Origin: a virus
Virus record (IMG/VR): IMGVR_UViG_3300031566_000227
Coordinates: 1-32,396 of that record
DNA length: 32,396 nucleotides
Direction: 5' to 3' (one strand)
The position numbers and the translations under genes are program-made. The stretch's first letter is position 1. Each line of letters starts with the position of its first letter. Of this stretch, positions 14,753-22,880 are shown in pieces. The notes beneath the pieces were generated by a model, which searched no databases, was not told the origin of the DNA, and saw nothing but the letters and a program-made list of their open reading frames with translations.

Positions 14753-16943
14753 CATATATCACATCGTAGATGGTCTTGTCACAGACTCCGATAAGAGGAA
14801 GACGAACTGGCAATACGGCTATAACGAGAAGTATGACATGGTCGTCATATCCAAGGACGGGACTATCGGTGATGTCTACGAGATAAAGGGATTGAGGGTA
14901 GCTCTTCCAAGGCAGCCCAAGCATTGCTATGAAAGGTCATCTAAAAAGAAAGACCAATACTGGGAGAGAGAGGAGCTTCCAAAAGAACTATCCAAGATAA
15001 GCACCATCTTCAAGTGGAACGAGATGCCCCATGAGTTCAAGGACAAGTGGATAGACTACATAGAAGAGGAGTTCGAAAGAAGAGAGTCAGGGCATTGGTT
15101 CACCAACAATGGTGTTCCTACCTACATCACTGGCTCACACTACATGTACTTGCAGTGGTCTACAATAGACATCGGATACCCAGACTTCAGGGAGGCCAAC
15201 AGGATACTGTTCATACATTGGGAAGCATGCAAGGCAGACACTAGATCTTTTGGTCAGAACTATCTTAAGATAAGACGATCTGGATTCTCATTCATGGGGT
15301 CTAGCGAAGTGGTGAATTTATCCACCATGGCAAAGAACAGGAGGGTGGGTATACTCTCCAAGACTGGTTCGGATGCCAAGAAGACATTCACGGACAAGGC
15401 TGTGCCTATAGCCAATAACCTCCCGTTCTTCTTCAAGCCCATACAGGACGGTATGGACAAGCCTAAGACCGAGATGGCCTACCGTGTGCCAGCGTCCAAG
15501 ATCACCAAGAACAACATGAATGATTCCTTCACTGACGATCAGGAAGGATTGAACACCTCTTTCGACTGGAAGAACACGGACGACAACTCCTATGATGGAG
15601 AGAAACTCCTTCTGCTGCTACATGATGAGAGCGGCAAGTGGCTCCTACCGAATAGCATACTTGCCAACTGGAGGGTGACCAAGACCTGTCTCAGGCTAGG
15701 TAGTAAGATCATAGGTAAGTGTATGATGGGATCCACTTGCAATGAACTGAAGAAGGGTGGAGATAACTTCAAGTCCCTCTACATGGATTCGGATGTATCC
15801 AAGAGAAGCAAGAACGGCCAGACCAAGAGTGGACTCTATTCCTTATTCATTCCGATGGAATGGAACATGGAAGGGTTCATCGATAAGTACGGCATGCCTG
15901 TACTCAGAACTCCTGAAGAACCTGTGATCGGAATAGACGGAGAGATGATAACCAAGGGGGCCATAGATTTCTGGGAAGATGAGGTGGAGTCATTGAAGAA
16001 TGACTCTGACGCATTGAATGAATTCTATCGTCAGTTCCCAAGAACAGAGTCCCATGCATTCAGAGATGAGAGCAAGGCGTCCTTGTTCAACCTCACCAAG
16101 ATCTACCAGCACATAGACCACAACGACTCTTCCATAATGGAACACCATGTGACAAGAGGAAGGTTCTACTGGAAGGACGGGAATGATTCAGAAGTGGCAT
16201 TTGCCCCTGATAGGAACGGTAGGTTCTTTGTGTCATGGACTCCGCCAAGGAACATGACGAACCTCAAGTCCAAGAAGGGAGGTCAGTACTATCCAGTCAA
16301 TGTACACATAGGCGCATTCGGATGTGACTCGTATGACATCTCTGGCGTAGTGGGAGGAGGCGGATCCAACGGTGCGCTGCACGGTCTGACAGGATTCCAT
16401 ATGGCCGATGCGCCTGTCAATGAATTCTTCTTAGAGTACATAGCAAGACCTCAGACCGCAGAGATATTCTATGAGGATGTTCTGATGGCCTGTGTATTCT
16501 ACAGCATGCCGATACTTGCGGAGAACAACAAGCCTAGGTTGTTGTACCACTTCAAGAACAGAGGGTATAGAGGGTTCTGTATGAACAGGCCAGACAAGCA
16601 GTTCACCAAGTTATCCAAGACAGAGAGGGAGTTGGGTGGTATACCGAACACCAGCGAATCCGTAAAGCAAGCTCACGCAACAGCTATAGAATCCTACATA
16701 GAGGAGTACATAGGCATCATGGATGATGGCGAGATAAACAACATGCCGTTCCAGAGGACACTGAAGGACTGGGCCAGATTCGACATCAACAACAGGACAA
16801 GGCATGACGCCTCGATAAGCTCAGGTCTTGCATGCATGGCGGTCAGAAAACATATCTACCAACCCGTTAAGAAGTCATCTGAAATAAAAGTTAACTTTGC
16901 GAGATACCGAAATAACGGAACAGTCAGTGAGATAATAAGATGA
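14730..16943 (+). CDS. terL: terminase large subunit
   Basis: The packaging motor ATPase/nuclease, 737 residues. The ATPase half has an adenine-binding and Walker-A region around residues 180-215 (LKIRRSGFSFMGSSEVVN, GILSKTGSDAKKTF; not a canonical GxxxxGKT), Walker B KLLLLLHDESGKW (D299-E300) and a coupling segment GKCMMGSTCNEL (about 329-340). The nuclease half has VNVHIGAFGCDSYDISG (D533), probably one catalytic acid, and PILAENNKPRLL (about 594-605). The only start in frame after the upstream stop (14661) is TTG 14730, apart from a CTG at 14712; the first ATG would remove 36 conserved-looking residues. The overall look matches terminases of crAss-like and marine flavobacterial phages. Confidence 0.85.
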   Translation: MQSEELNSIYHIVDGLVTDSDKRKTNWQYGYNEKYDMVVISKDGTIGDVYEIKGLRVALPRQPKHCYERSSKKKDQYWEREELPKELSKISTIFKWNEMPHEFKDKWIDYIEEEFERRESGHWFTNNGVPTYITGSHYMYLQWSTIDIGYPDFREANRILFIHWEACKADTRSFGQNYLKIRRSGFSFMGSSEVVNLSTMAKNRRVGILSKTGSDAKKTFTDKAVPIANNLPFFFKPIQDGMDKPKTEMAYRVPASKITKNNMNDSFTDDQEGLNTSFDWKNTDDNSYDGEKLLLLLHDESGKWLLPNSILANWRVTKTCLRLGSKIIGKCMMGSTCNELKKGGDNFKSLYMDSDVSKRSKNGQTKSGLYSLFIPMEWNMEGFIDKYGMPVLRTPEEPVIGIDGEMITKGAIDFWEDEVESLKNDSDALNEFYRQFPRTESHAFRDESKASLFNLTKIYQHIDHNDSSIMEHHVTRGRFYWKDGNDSEVAFAPDRNGRFFVSWTPPRNMTNLKSKKGGQYYPVNVHIGAFGCDSYDISGVVGGGGSNGALHGLTGFHMADAPVNEFFLEYIARPQTAEIFYEDVLMACVFYSMPILAENNKPRLLYHFKNRGYRGFCMNRPDKQFTKLSKTERELGGIPNTSESVKQAHATAIESYIEEYIGIMDDGEINNMPFQRTLKDWARFDINNRTRHDASISSGLACMAVRKHIYQPVKKSSEIKVNFARYRNNGTVSEIIR

Positions 16944-19375
16944 AGGATGTAAAGCCAATCATAAAAAGTGCATCGTTCCCAAATGCATTTGCATCCGACT
17001 CAGAGAAGAAGACTCAGGAGTATGGGCTAACCATAGGACAAGCTATTCAATACGAATGGTTCAAAGGTGAAGGCAGCAATTGTAGGTTCTACAGCCAGAG
17101 AAGAGAGTTCCATGAGAAAAGACTGTACGCATTAGGCAAGCAACCTATCAGTAAATACAAGAACGAGCTTGCTGTAGATGGGGATTTATCCTATCTCAAT
17201 CTTGACTGGACACCAGTCCCTATCATCCCCAAGTTCGTTGACATCATCGTCAATGGTATGTCAGAGAGGGTCTTCTCTGTGAAAGCATACGCTCAGGACG
17301 CTATGTCCCAATCGAAGAAGACCAAGTATCAAGACATGATCGAAGGCCAGATGATAGCCAAGCCTATGCTTGAGACCATCGCTGAGAACACTGGCGCCAA
17401 CCCATTCAGCGTAGACCCTGAGCAGCTACCGAATACTGACGAGGAGTTGTCGCTGTACATGCAGCTCAACTACAAACCAGCTATAGAGATAGCCGAGGAG
17501 ACGGCCATCAACACAGTCCTTGACGAGAACGATTACCAAGCCATCAGGAAGATGGTCGATTATGACATCACTGTCATAGGTGTTGGAATGGCAAAGCATG
17601 AATTCCAGTTAGGCGCTGGAGTTGTTGTCAATTATGTAGACCCAGCCAATGTGGTGTACAGCTACACAGAGGATCCGAACTTCAAAGACTGTTTCTATTG
17701 GGGAGAGGTCAAGACGGTTCAGGTCAATGAACTCAAGAAGATAAACCCATCGCTCACCAATCAGGATCTCGTAGAGATATCCCAATATGGTAGGTCATGG
17801 TACAATCAGTATCAAAGGAATGATGTCTATCAGAACGACATGTTCTCTGATGATGTGTGTACTCTACTCTACTTCAATTACAAGACCACCAAGACTATCA
17901 CCTACAAGAAGAAACTTTCCGAGGATGGCACTGTGAGGTTCATCGAGAAAGATGATACATTCAATCCTCCTCAGGAGATGATGGATGATGCTGGTTTCGA
18001 AAGAGTATCCAAGACGATCGATGTCTGGTATGAGGGTGTGATGGTTCTTGGAACAACGGTCATCCTCAAGTGGGAGATGTCGAAGAACATGGTCAGACCA
18101 AAGTCTGCATCGCAGCATGCTCTATCCAACTACGTTGCTTGCGCACCTAGAATGTACCATGGAGTCATAGACTCTACCGTTGGTAGGATGATGCCGTTCG
18201 CAGACCTTATCCAGATGGTGCACCTGAAGCTACAACAGGTCACCTCCAAGATGGTTCCAGACGGTATCTTCTTGGATGCCGATGGTATCAACGAGGTGGA
18301 CATGGGTACTGGTAACGCATATACTCCAGATGACGCATTGAAGCTTTACTTCCAGACTGGTAGCGTTGTAGGTAGGAGCTATACGCAGGACGGTGAGTTC
18401 AATAATGCTAGGGTTCCGATCACTCAACTGACAGCCTCCTCTGGAATGGGTAAGGCACAGATGCTGATACAGAGCTACAACCATTATCTCGACCAGATCC
18501 GAACGGTCACTGGATTGAATGAAGCCGTTGACGCAACGACTCCGAACCCACATGCATTGGTAGGTCTTCAGAAGCTTGCGGCCCTAAGCTCCAACACCGC
18601 TACAAGACACATACTTGAAGGTGGTCTAAGGATCTATAAAGGACTGGCAGAAGCCATCACCTACAGGATAGCCGACATACTTGAGTACTCTGACTTTGCA
18701 GAAGAGTTCATCAATCAGGTAGGTAAGTACAATGCAAGCATCCTCAGGGATATAAACGATCTCTACATCTATGACTTCGGTGTGTTCATAGAGATATCTC
18801 CAGACTCCGAGCAAAAGGCGGAGCTTGATAACAACATCAATATCGCTCTCAAGCAAGGGAACATAGACATCGAAGATGCCATAGACATCAAGGAGATAAA
18901 GAACATCAAGCTTGCTAATCAGTTGATAAAACTGAAGAGGAAGACCAAGCAGGATCGACAGGAGAGACTGGCAATGCAGCAACAGGCCATGGCCGCACAG
19001 CAGGGAATGCAGCAGCAGCAGATGAAGGCTCAGTCGGATATGCAGACAATGCAAGTAGAGCTTCAAGGCAAGATGCAATTGAAGCAAGCCGAGGTCGCAT
19101 TCGACATAGAGCGAGTGAGGAACGAAGCCGACCTCAAGTTGATGTTGATGCGTGAGGAATTCGAAATGAACATGCAGCTCAAAGGGTTGGACTTGGAATC
19201 CCTCAATCAAAGGGAGGACAAGAAGGAAGAGAAGAAATCCGAAAGGATAAGCCAGCAGAACACTCAGCAATCAAAGCTTATCAATCAAAGGAAGAACAAC
19301 CTTCCGCCACTTAGCTTCGAATCCAACGAGGACTCACTGGATGGTTTCGATCTAGCTGAATTCGAACCTAGATAA
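16940..19375 (+). CDS. portal protein
   Basis: The 811-residue protein follows terL with an ATGA overlap and precedes the scaffold and capsid genes, the usual place for the portal. The core (about residues 60-640) has portal-like features: VPIIPKFVDIIVNGMSERVF, AIEIAEETAINTVLDENDY, VVNYVDPANVVYSYTEDP and TTPNPHALVGLQKLAALSS. Residues about 670-775 form a long Gln- and Met-rich coiled coil (QQQAMAAQQGMQQQQM), typical of the internal C-terminal barrel or tail of large portals. The last 35 residues are acidic. Twelve copies would form the head vertex ring. The identification rests on position and motif style. Confidence 0.8.
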   Translation: MKDVKPIIKSASFPNAFASDSEKKTQEYGLTIGQAIQYEWFKGEGSNCRFYSQRREFHEKRLYALGKQPISKYKNELAVDGDLSYLNLDWTPVPIIPKFVDIIVNGMSERVFSVKAYAQDAMSQSKKTKYQDMIEGQMIAKPMLETIAENTGANPFSVDPEQLPNTDEELSLYMQLNYKPAIEIAEETAINTVLDENDYQAIRKMVDYDITVIGVGMAKHEFQLGAGVVVNYVDPANVVYSYTEDPNFKDCFYWGEVKTVQVNELKKINPSLTNQDLVEISQYGRSWYNQYQRNDVYQNDMFSDDVCTLLYFNYKTTKTITYKKKLSEDGTVRFIEKDDTFNPPQEMMDDAGFERVSKTIDVWYEGVMVLGTTVILKWEMSKNMVRPKSASQHALSNYVACAPRMYHGVIDSTVGRMMPFADLIQMVHLKLQQVTSKMVPDGIFLDADGINEVDMGTGNAYTPDDALKLYFQTGSVVGRSYTQDGEFNNARVPITQLTASSGMGKAQMLIQSYNHYLDQIRTVTGLNEAVDATTPNPHALVGLQKLAALSSNTATRHILEGGLRIYKGLAEAITYRIADILEYSDFAEEFINQVGKYNASILRDINDLYIYDFGVFIEISPDSEQKAELDNNINIALKQGNIDIEDAIDIKEIKNIKLANQLIKLKRKTKQDRQERLAMQQQAMAAQQGMQQQQMKAQSDMQTMQVELQGKMQLKQAEVAFDIERVRNEADLKLMLMREEFEMNMQLKGLDLESLNQREDKKEEKKSERISQQNTQQSKLINQRKNNLPPLSFESNEDSLDGFDLAEFEPR

Positions 19376-19383
19376 TTTATCCT

Positions 19384-19391
19384 TAGTTTTG
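19384..19391 (+). promoter_or_regulatory. Bacteroidota -7 element (TAGTTTTG)
   Basis: Matches TAnnTTTG in the 34-nt gap between portal and scaffold genes, 19 nt before ATG 19410. It would drive scaffold and capsid at higher level than the upstream genes. Confidence 0.5.
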
Positions 19392-19409
19392 TAACTAAAT
19401 CATATTGGA

Positions 19410-20468
19410 ATGGAATTCAAAGTAAGAGCAGTATCAGCAGGAGAAGAGAAGTCTTTATCAGAAAGAGAACAGGAAGCCATTGACAAAGTGGATTCAGAGA
19501 AGAAGGAGGAAGCTGCCGTTGTAGAAGAAGAAGAGATCAAAGTAGAGATGAAGGAAGAGGATGTCCTCTCGTTCATGTCTAACAAGTACGGCAAGGAGCT
19601 TAAGTCCCTTGATGATCTGATGAAGCAGCCAGAGGTTGTGGAGCCAGACCTACCTGAGGACGTCAAAGCCTACGCCAAGTACAAGAAAGAAACTGGGAGA
19701 GGTATCGAGGATTTCATGAAGTTGAATAAAGACCTTGATAAAGTATCCCCTGAGCGCCTACTGAAGGACTATCTATCTGAGACGAACCCTGAGTTCGATG
19801 AGGAAGATGTCGCCATCATGATGAAAGAGTACGTATATGATGCGGAACTCGATGACGAGGACGAGGTCAGTAAGAAGAGGCTGGCTCAGAAAAGAAAGAT
19901 TGCTGAAGCTAAGAACTACTTCTCAAAGCAGAAGGAGACATACGCAGTGCCTATCGAGTCGAAGGCGTCTGCTGTCCCTGAAGCGGACAAAGAAGAGTAC
20001 GAACGCTACAAGCAGTATATGACAGAAGCAACCACCTTGGAGGAGGAGAATAAACGAAGAGTCGATTATTTTCTAGACAAGACAAGCTCACTGTTCGGAG
20101 ATGGATTCAAAGGTTTTGAGTTCACCGTTGATGATCAGAAGTTCGTCTACAATCCATCTGATGCTGCCGAACTGAAGAAGATACAGAGTGACCCATCTGG
20201 TTTTGCCAAGAAGTTCTTGGACGATCAAGGTCTGCTCTCTGACGCAGAAGGGTATCATAAAGCCTTGGCTGTTGCGAGGAATCCTGAGAAGTTTGCCAAG
20301 TTCTTCTTTGAACAAGGAAGGGCGATGGCGCTGGACAAGACGATGAAAGACATGAAGAACATCGACATGAAAGAACGTAAGCAGCCAGAGGTAACATCCA
20401 AAGGAGGACTCAGAGTCAGGTCTACAAGCGAACCCTCTTCTGGGCGAGGCTTGAAGATTAGAACATAG
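19410..20468 (+). CDS. scaffold-like head assembly protein
   Basis: A 352-residue, highly charged and largely helical protein directly before the major capsid gene, the usual place of a scaffold. The N-terminal 60 residues are very acidic (VVEEEEIKVEMKEEDVL), the middle is coiled-coil-like (SKKRLAQKRKIAEAKNYF, EEYERYKQYMTEATTLEEENKRR), and the C-terminal tail is basic and Gly/Ser-rich (KGGLRVRSTSEPSSGRGLKIRT), as in scaffolds that contact the capsid through a basic tail. No protease motif is seen. It has its own promoter element. Confidence 0.7.
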   Translation: MEFKVRAVSAGEEKSLSEREQEAIDKVDSEKKEEAAVVEEEEIKVEMKEEDVLSFMSNKYGKELKSLDDLMKQPEVVEPDLPEDVKAYAKYKKETGRGIEDFMKLNKDLDKVSPERLLKDYLSETNPEFDEEDVAIMMKEYVYDAELDDEDEVSKKRLAQKRKIAEAKNYFSKQKETYAVPIESKASAVPEADKEEYERYKQYMTEATTLEEENKRRVDYFLDKTSSLFGDGFKGFEFTVDDQKFVYNPSDAAELKKIQSDPSGFAKKFLDDQGLLSDAEGYHKALAVARNPEKFAKFFFEQGRAMALDKTMKDMKNIDMKERKQPEVTSKGGLRVRSTSEPSSGRGLKIRT

Positions 20469-20496
20469 AATTACAGACCATTAAAAATTAGAAAAA

Positions 20497-21912
20497 ATGG
20501 CAGGACAAGTAGATGCAATCCCAACCTTTGGATTGACACCAGCCCCACAACAAGTTGCATTGGGCAGCAACTACATAACCAACTTCGACTTCTTGAGTCA
20601 GTATCTTCCAGATACCTACGAGAAGGAGTTCGAACGATATGGTAACCGATCGGTAGCTTCATTCTTGCGAATGGTGTCTGCCGAACTACCTTCTGAATCA
20701 GATCTCATCAAGTGGACTGAGCAAGGAAGGCTGCACACCAAGTATACTAGCTGTACATCTTCCTCATTAGTTAACTCTGACACAGCCACTATAACTGTAG
20801 CTGACACTGGTGATCCAGCGTTCTCTGCGGACAATGGTATCGCTATCAGGGTCGGTCAGACCGTTCTTTTATCTGGAACAGCAGGAGTGAACCACGCAGT
20901 TGTCTATGGCGTAAACCTAGGAAGCAACACATTTGATGTTGCCTACTATGAGGCTGGCGGCCAAGTCTTTGCACAAGGAGCCACGGTATCTGTCTTCGTC
21001 TACGGTTCGGAGTTCAAGAAAGGAACCAATGGCATGCAAGGAAGCAATGAGGCAGTGCCTGATATCTTTGAGGTCTCTCCTATCATCTTGAAGGACAAGT
21101 ATGCGGTCAGTGGATCGGATATGGCTCAGATCGGATGGGTGGAAGTGACCACTGAGAATGGAGCGACTGGATACTTATGGTATTTGAAGTCCGAGCATGA
21201 GACCCGTCTCCGCTTTGACGACTACCTTGAGACATCCATGATCGAGGCGGTTCCAGCGGAACTTCTTTCTGGAGCTATTGCCGCTACAGGAGACGTGGGT
21301 AACAAAGGAACAGAAGGTGTGTTCCATGTTGTTTCCACCAGAGGTAACGTGTGGTCAGGAGGTAATCCTACCACGCTTGCTGAATGGGATCTAGTAGTAT
21401 CCCGTCTTGACAAGCAAGGAGCAATTGAGGAGAACGCGATCTTCAACGATAGGGACTTCGGTTTCGATATCGATGACATGGTGGCTTCTCAGAATGCGAA
21501 CTACGATGGTGGTACGTCTTGGGGACTATTCAATAACGACAAAGAGATGGCGTTGAACCTTGGATTCATTGGATTCAGAAGGGGTTACGACTTCTACAAG
21601 ACGGATTGGAAGTACCTGAATGATCCTACCATGAGAGGCGGATTGACTGGCGCAGCAAAGATCAACGGACTTTTGGTTCCAGCAGGAACCACTACCGTGT
21701 ACGATCAGGTACTGGGCAAGAATGCCAAGCGCCCATTCCTTCACGTCCGTTACCGTGCTTCCGCAAGGGAGGATCGTAAGTACAAGACGTGGATGACTGG
21801 ATCCGCTGGCGGAGCAAGCAACTCAGATCTCGATGCAATGGAAGTCAACTTCCTTTCAGAGAGAGCTATCTGCACGTTGGGAGCTAACAACTTCTTCCTC
21901 TTCACGGACTAA
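20497..21912 (+). CDS. major capsid protein (HK97-fold type)
   Basis: A 471-residue protein in the expected position after portal and scaffold. The N-terminal region includes NFDFLSQYLPDTYEKEFERYGNRSVASFLRMVSAELP, a segment I associate with capsid proteins of crAss-like and marine flavobacterial phages. Residues about 85-170 look like an inserted beta domain (TATITVADTGDP, VGQTVLLSGTAGV, ATVSVFVYGSEF). The later part (PIILKDKYAVSGSDMAQIGWVEV, DDYLETSMIEAVPAELLSG) fits the P-domain and long helix of an HK97 fold. It ends LGANNFFLFTD. An A-rich leader without Shine-Dalgarno precedes the ATG, and a strong terminator follows. Confidence 0.85.
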   Translation: MAGQVDAIPTFGLTPAPQQVALGSNYITNFDFLSQYLPDTYEKEFERYGNRSVASFLRMVSAELPSESDLIKWTEQGRLHTKYTSCTSSSLVNSDTATITVADTGDPAFSADNGIAIRVGQTVLLSGTAGVNHAVVYGVNLGSNTFDVAYYEAGGQVFAQGATVSVFVYGSEFKKGTNGMQGSNEAVPDIFEVSPIILKDKYAVSGSDMAQIGWVEVTTENGATGYLWYLKSEHETRLRFDDYLETSMIEAVPAELLSGAIAATGDVGNKGTEGVFHVVSTRGNVWSGGNPTTLAEWDLVVSRLDKQGAIEENAIFNDRDFGFDIDDMVASQNANYDGGTSWGLFNNDKEMALNLGFIGFRRGYDFYKTDWKYLNDPTMRGGLTGAAKINGLLVPAGTTTVYDQVLGKNAKRPFLHVRYRASAREDRKYKTWMTGSAGGASNSDLDAMEVNFLSERAICTLGANNFFLFTD

Positions 21913-21933
21913 GATTTGTTGTATGTATGTGAG

Positions 21934-21968
21934 AGAAGCGTCCTATTATGGGGCGCTTCTTTTTTTTT
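21934..21968 (+). terminator. rho-independent terminator after the capsid gene
   Basis: AGAAGCGTCC pairs with GGGCGCTTCT (10 bp, one G-U pair) across a 7-nt loop, followed immediately by at least eight T. It ends the packaging and capsid transcript. Confidence 0.9.
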
Positions 21969-21969
21969 A

Positions 21970-21977
21970 TACCTTTG
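21970..21977 (+). promoter_or_regulatory. Bacteroidota -7 element (TACCTTTG)
   Basis: Matches TAnnTTTG directly after the terminator T-run. Its last base is only 7 nt before ATG 21984, so transcripts would have almost no leader. Confidence 0.6.
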
Positions 21978-21983
21978 GTTCAA

Positions 21984-22271
21984 ATGGCAGCTAAGAAAGA
22001 TTCCAAGTTAGTAAAGGCAGGAGTGTCAGGCTACAATAAGCCAAAGAAAACTCCATCACACCCGACCAAATCACATGTTGTTGTAGCTAAGAAAGGCTCT
22101 GAGACAAAGCTTATCCGCTTCGGGCAACAAGGAGTGAGTGGGGCTGGAAAGAACCCTACATCGGAAAAGGACAAGAACAGGAAGAAGTCTTATTACGCCC
22201 GTCACAATGCTCAAGACTCTAAGCCTGATAAGCTATCAGCTAGGTATTGGTCACATAAAGTAAAATGGTAA
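21984..22271 (+). CDS. small basic phage protein, 95 aa
   Basis: A very basic protein beginning MAAKKDSKLVKAGVSGYNKPKKTP, with KSHVVVAKKG, KLIRFGQQGVSGAGKNP and a closing KLSARYWSHKVKW. The IRFGQQGV...G...YW..KVKW pattern is common in small proteins of marine phages; its function is not known to me. Its position between capsid and neck genes suggests a DNA-binding or virion role. ATG 21984 is chosen because a longer frame would include the promoter box. Its 3' end is part of a repeat duplicated 308 bp downstream. Confidence 0.8.
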   Translation: MAAKKDSKLVKAGVSGYNKPKKTPSHPTKSHVVVAKKGSETKLIRFGQQGVSGAGKNPTSEKDKNRKKSYYARHNAQDSKPDKLSARYWSHKVKW

Positions 22272-22278
22272 TGGCAAA
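22223..22278 (+). repeat. 56-bp direct repeat, copy 1 (with 15-nt dyad)
   Basis: Identical to 22531-22586 except at one base (22250 G, 22558 A). It covers the last codons of the 95-aa gene and the start of the next gene. It contains the perfect dyad CTGATA-AGC-TATCAG at 22225-22239. Confidence 0.9.
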
Positions 22279-22531
22279 AAAGACAACCACCACCCGCAAT
22301 GCATCCTCTGGAGTCATGAAGACGACCATGAGGACAAGTAAGAACGGCACTGAAAAAGTGAAAGAGACAATGTTGACTGGCCCGAACAGGGGGTCGACGC
22401 TCATCACAAAGCGCACGCCATCGACATACAAGAGCAAGATGGTAGAGAAGGCTTCTGGTAAGAAGTACGGCGTAGACAAGATGAAGGTCAACAAGGCGGG
22501 GGTCGTAAAGAACAAGGCTAGGGGCTATTAG
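22271..22531 (+). CDS. small basic duplicated protein A, 86 aa
   Basis: A Lys/Thr-rich protein (MAKKTTTTRNASS, TSKNGTEKVKETMLTGPNRGS, YKSKMVEKASGKKYGVDKMK, ending KARGY). It is paralogous to the next gene over its full length, sharing MAKK, K-T-T, KETM, TKRT, YKSK-VEK, GK-YGVD and RGY. No known domain. The basic charge suggests nucleic-acid binding or a virion component. The start ATG overlaps the previous TAA (TAATG); an ATG 6 nt upstream is equally conserved. Confidence 0.75.
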   Translation: MAKKTTTTRNASSGVMKTTMRTSKNGTEKVKETMLTGPNRGSTLITKRTPSTYKSKMVEKASGKKYGVDKMKVNKAGVVKNKARGY

Positions 22532-22586
22532 CCTGATAAGCTATCAGCTAGGTATTGATCACATAAAGTAAAATGGTAATGGCAAA
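22531..22586 (+). repeat. 56-bp direct repeat, copy 2 (relic of an upstream gene end)
   Basis: Second copy, offset 308 bp. Read in the frame of the 95-aa gene it still encodes PDKLSARY, then TGA replaces TGG, then SHKVKW and a stop. It is thus a non-coding remnant of that gene's 3' end and serves as leader for duplicate B. Dyad at 22533-22547. Confidence 0.85.
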
Positions 22587-22833
22587 GAAAGCAACTACAG
22601 TTCGCAAAGGCGAATATGGAAATATCAAGACGACTACTAGTATCAACAAGAAAGGTACTGTCAAAAGCAAGGAGACTATGGTCTCTGGTACTTTTAAAGG
22701 TTCTTCGTTGAAGACTAAGAGGACTGCTTCAGGCGACTATAAAAGCAAGTCGGTAGAGAAGTCAAATGGAAAGACATACGGTGTAGATAGAACGAAGACA
22801 AAGAAGGGCGTTACTAAGACACGAGGATACTAA
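22579..22833 (+). CDS. small basic duplicated protein B, 84 aa
   Basis: Paralogue of the preceding gene (MAKKATTVRKGEYGN, INKKGTVKSKETMVSG, KSKSVEKSNGKTYGVDRTK, ending TRGY). It is diverged through most of the coding region but shares the same 56-bp start region. Function unknown. The start is ATG 22579, with an alternative 6 nt upstream, as in copy A. Confidence 0.75.
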   Translation: MAKKATTVRKGEYGNIKTTTSINKKGTVKSKETMVSGTFKGSSLKTKRTASGDYKSKSVEKSNGKTYGVDRTKTKKGVTKTRGY

Positions 22834-22848
22834 GATCGAGGTTTTCCA

Positions 22849-22856
22849 TACCTTTG
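22849..22856 (+). promoter_or_regulatory. Bacteroidota -7 element (TACCTTTG)
   Basis: Matches TAnnTTTG 25 nt before ATG 22881. The leader between them contains three ATTCAA repeats. Confidence 0.5.
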
Positions 22857-22861
22857 CATCT

Positions 22862-22879
22862 AATTCAAATTCAAATTCA
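22862..22879 (+). repeat. three tandem ATTCAA hexamers in a gene leader
   Basis: AATTCA-type hexamers repeated three times between the -7 element and ATG 22881. TTCAAATGG also occurs at the start of the 21984 gene. Confidence 0.6.
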
Positions 22880-22880
22880 A

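Noticed and set aside
18626-19270. A 214-codon minus-strand frame rich in Leu and His
   Set aside because: It is the antisense of the Gln/Met-rich coiled coil of the portal gene; the composition follows from that.
21948-21983. An upstream extension of the 95-aa gene (MGRFFFFIPLVQ)
   Set aside because: It runs through the terminator T-run and the promoter box, so it cannot be part of the normal transcript.
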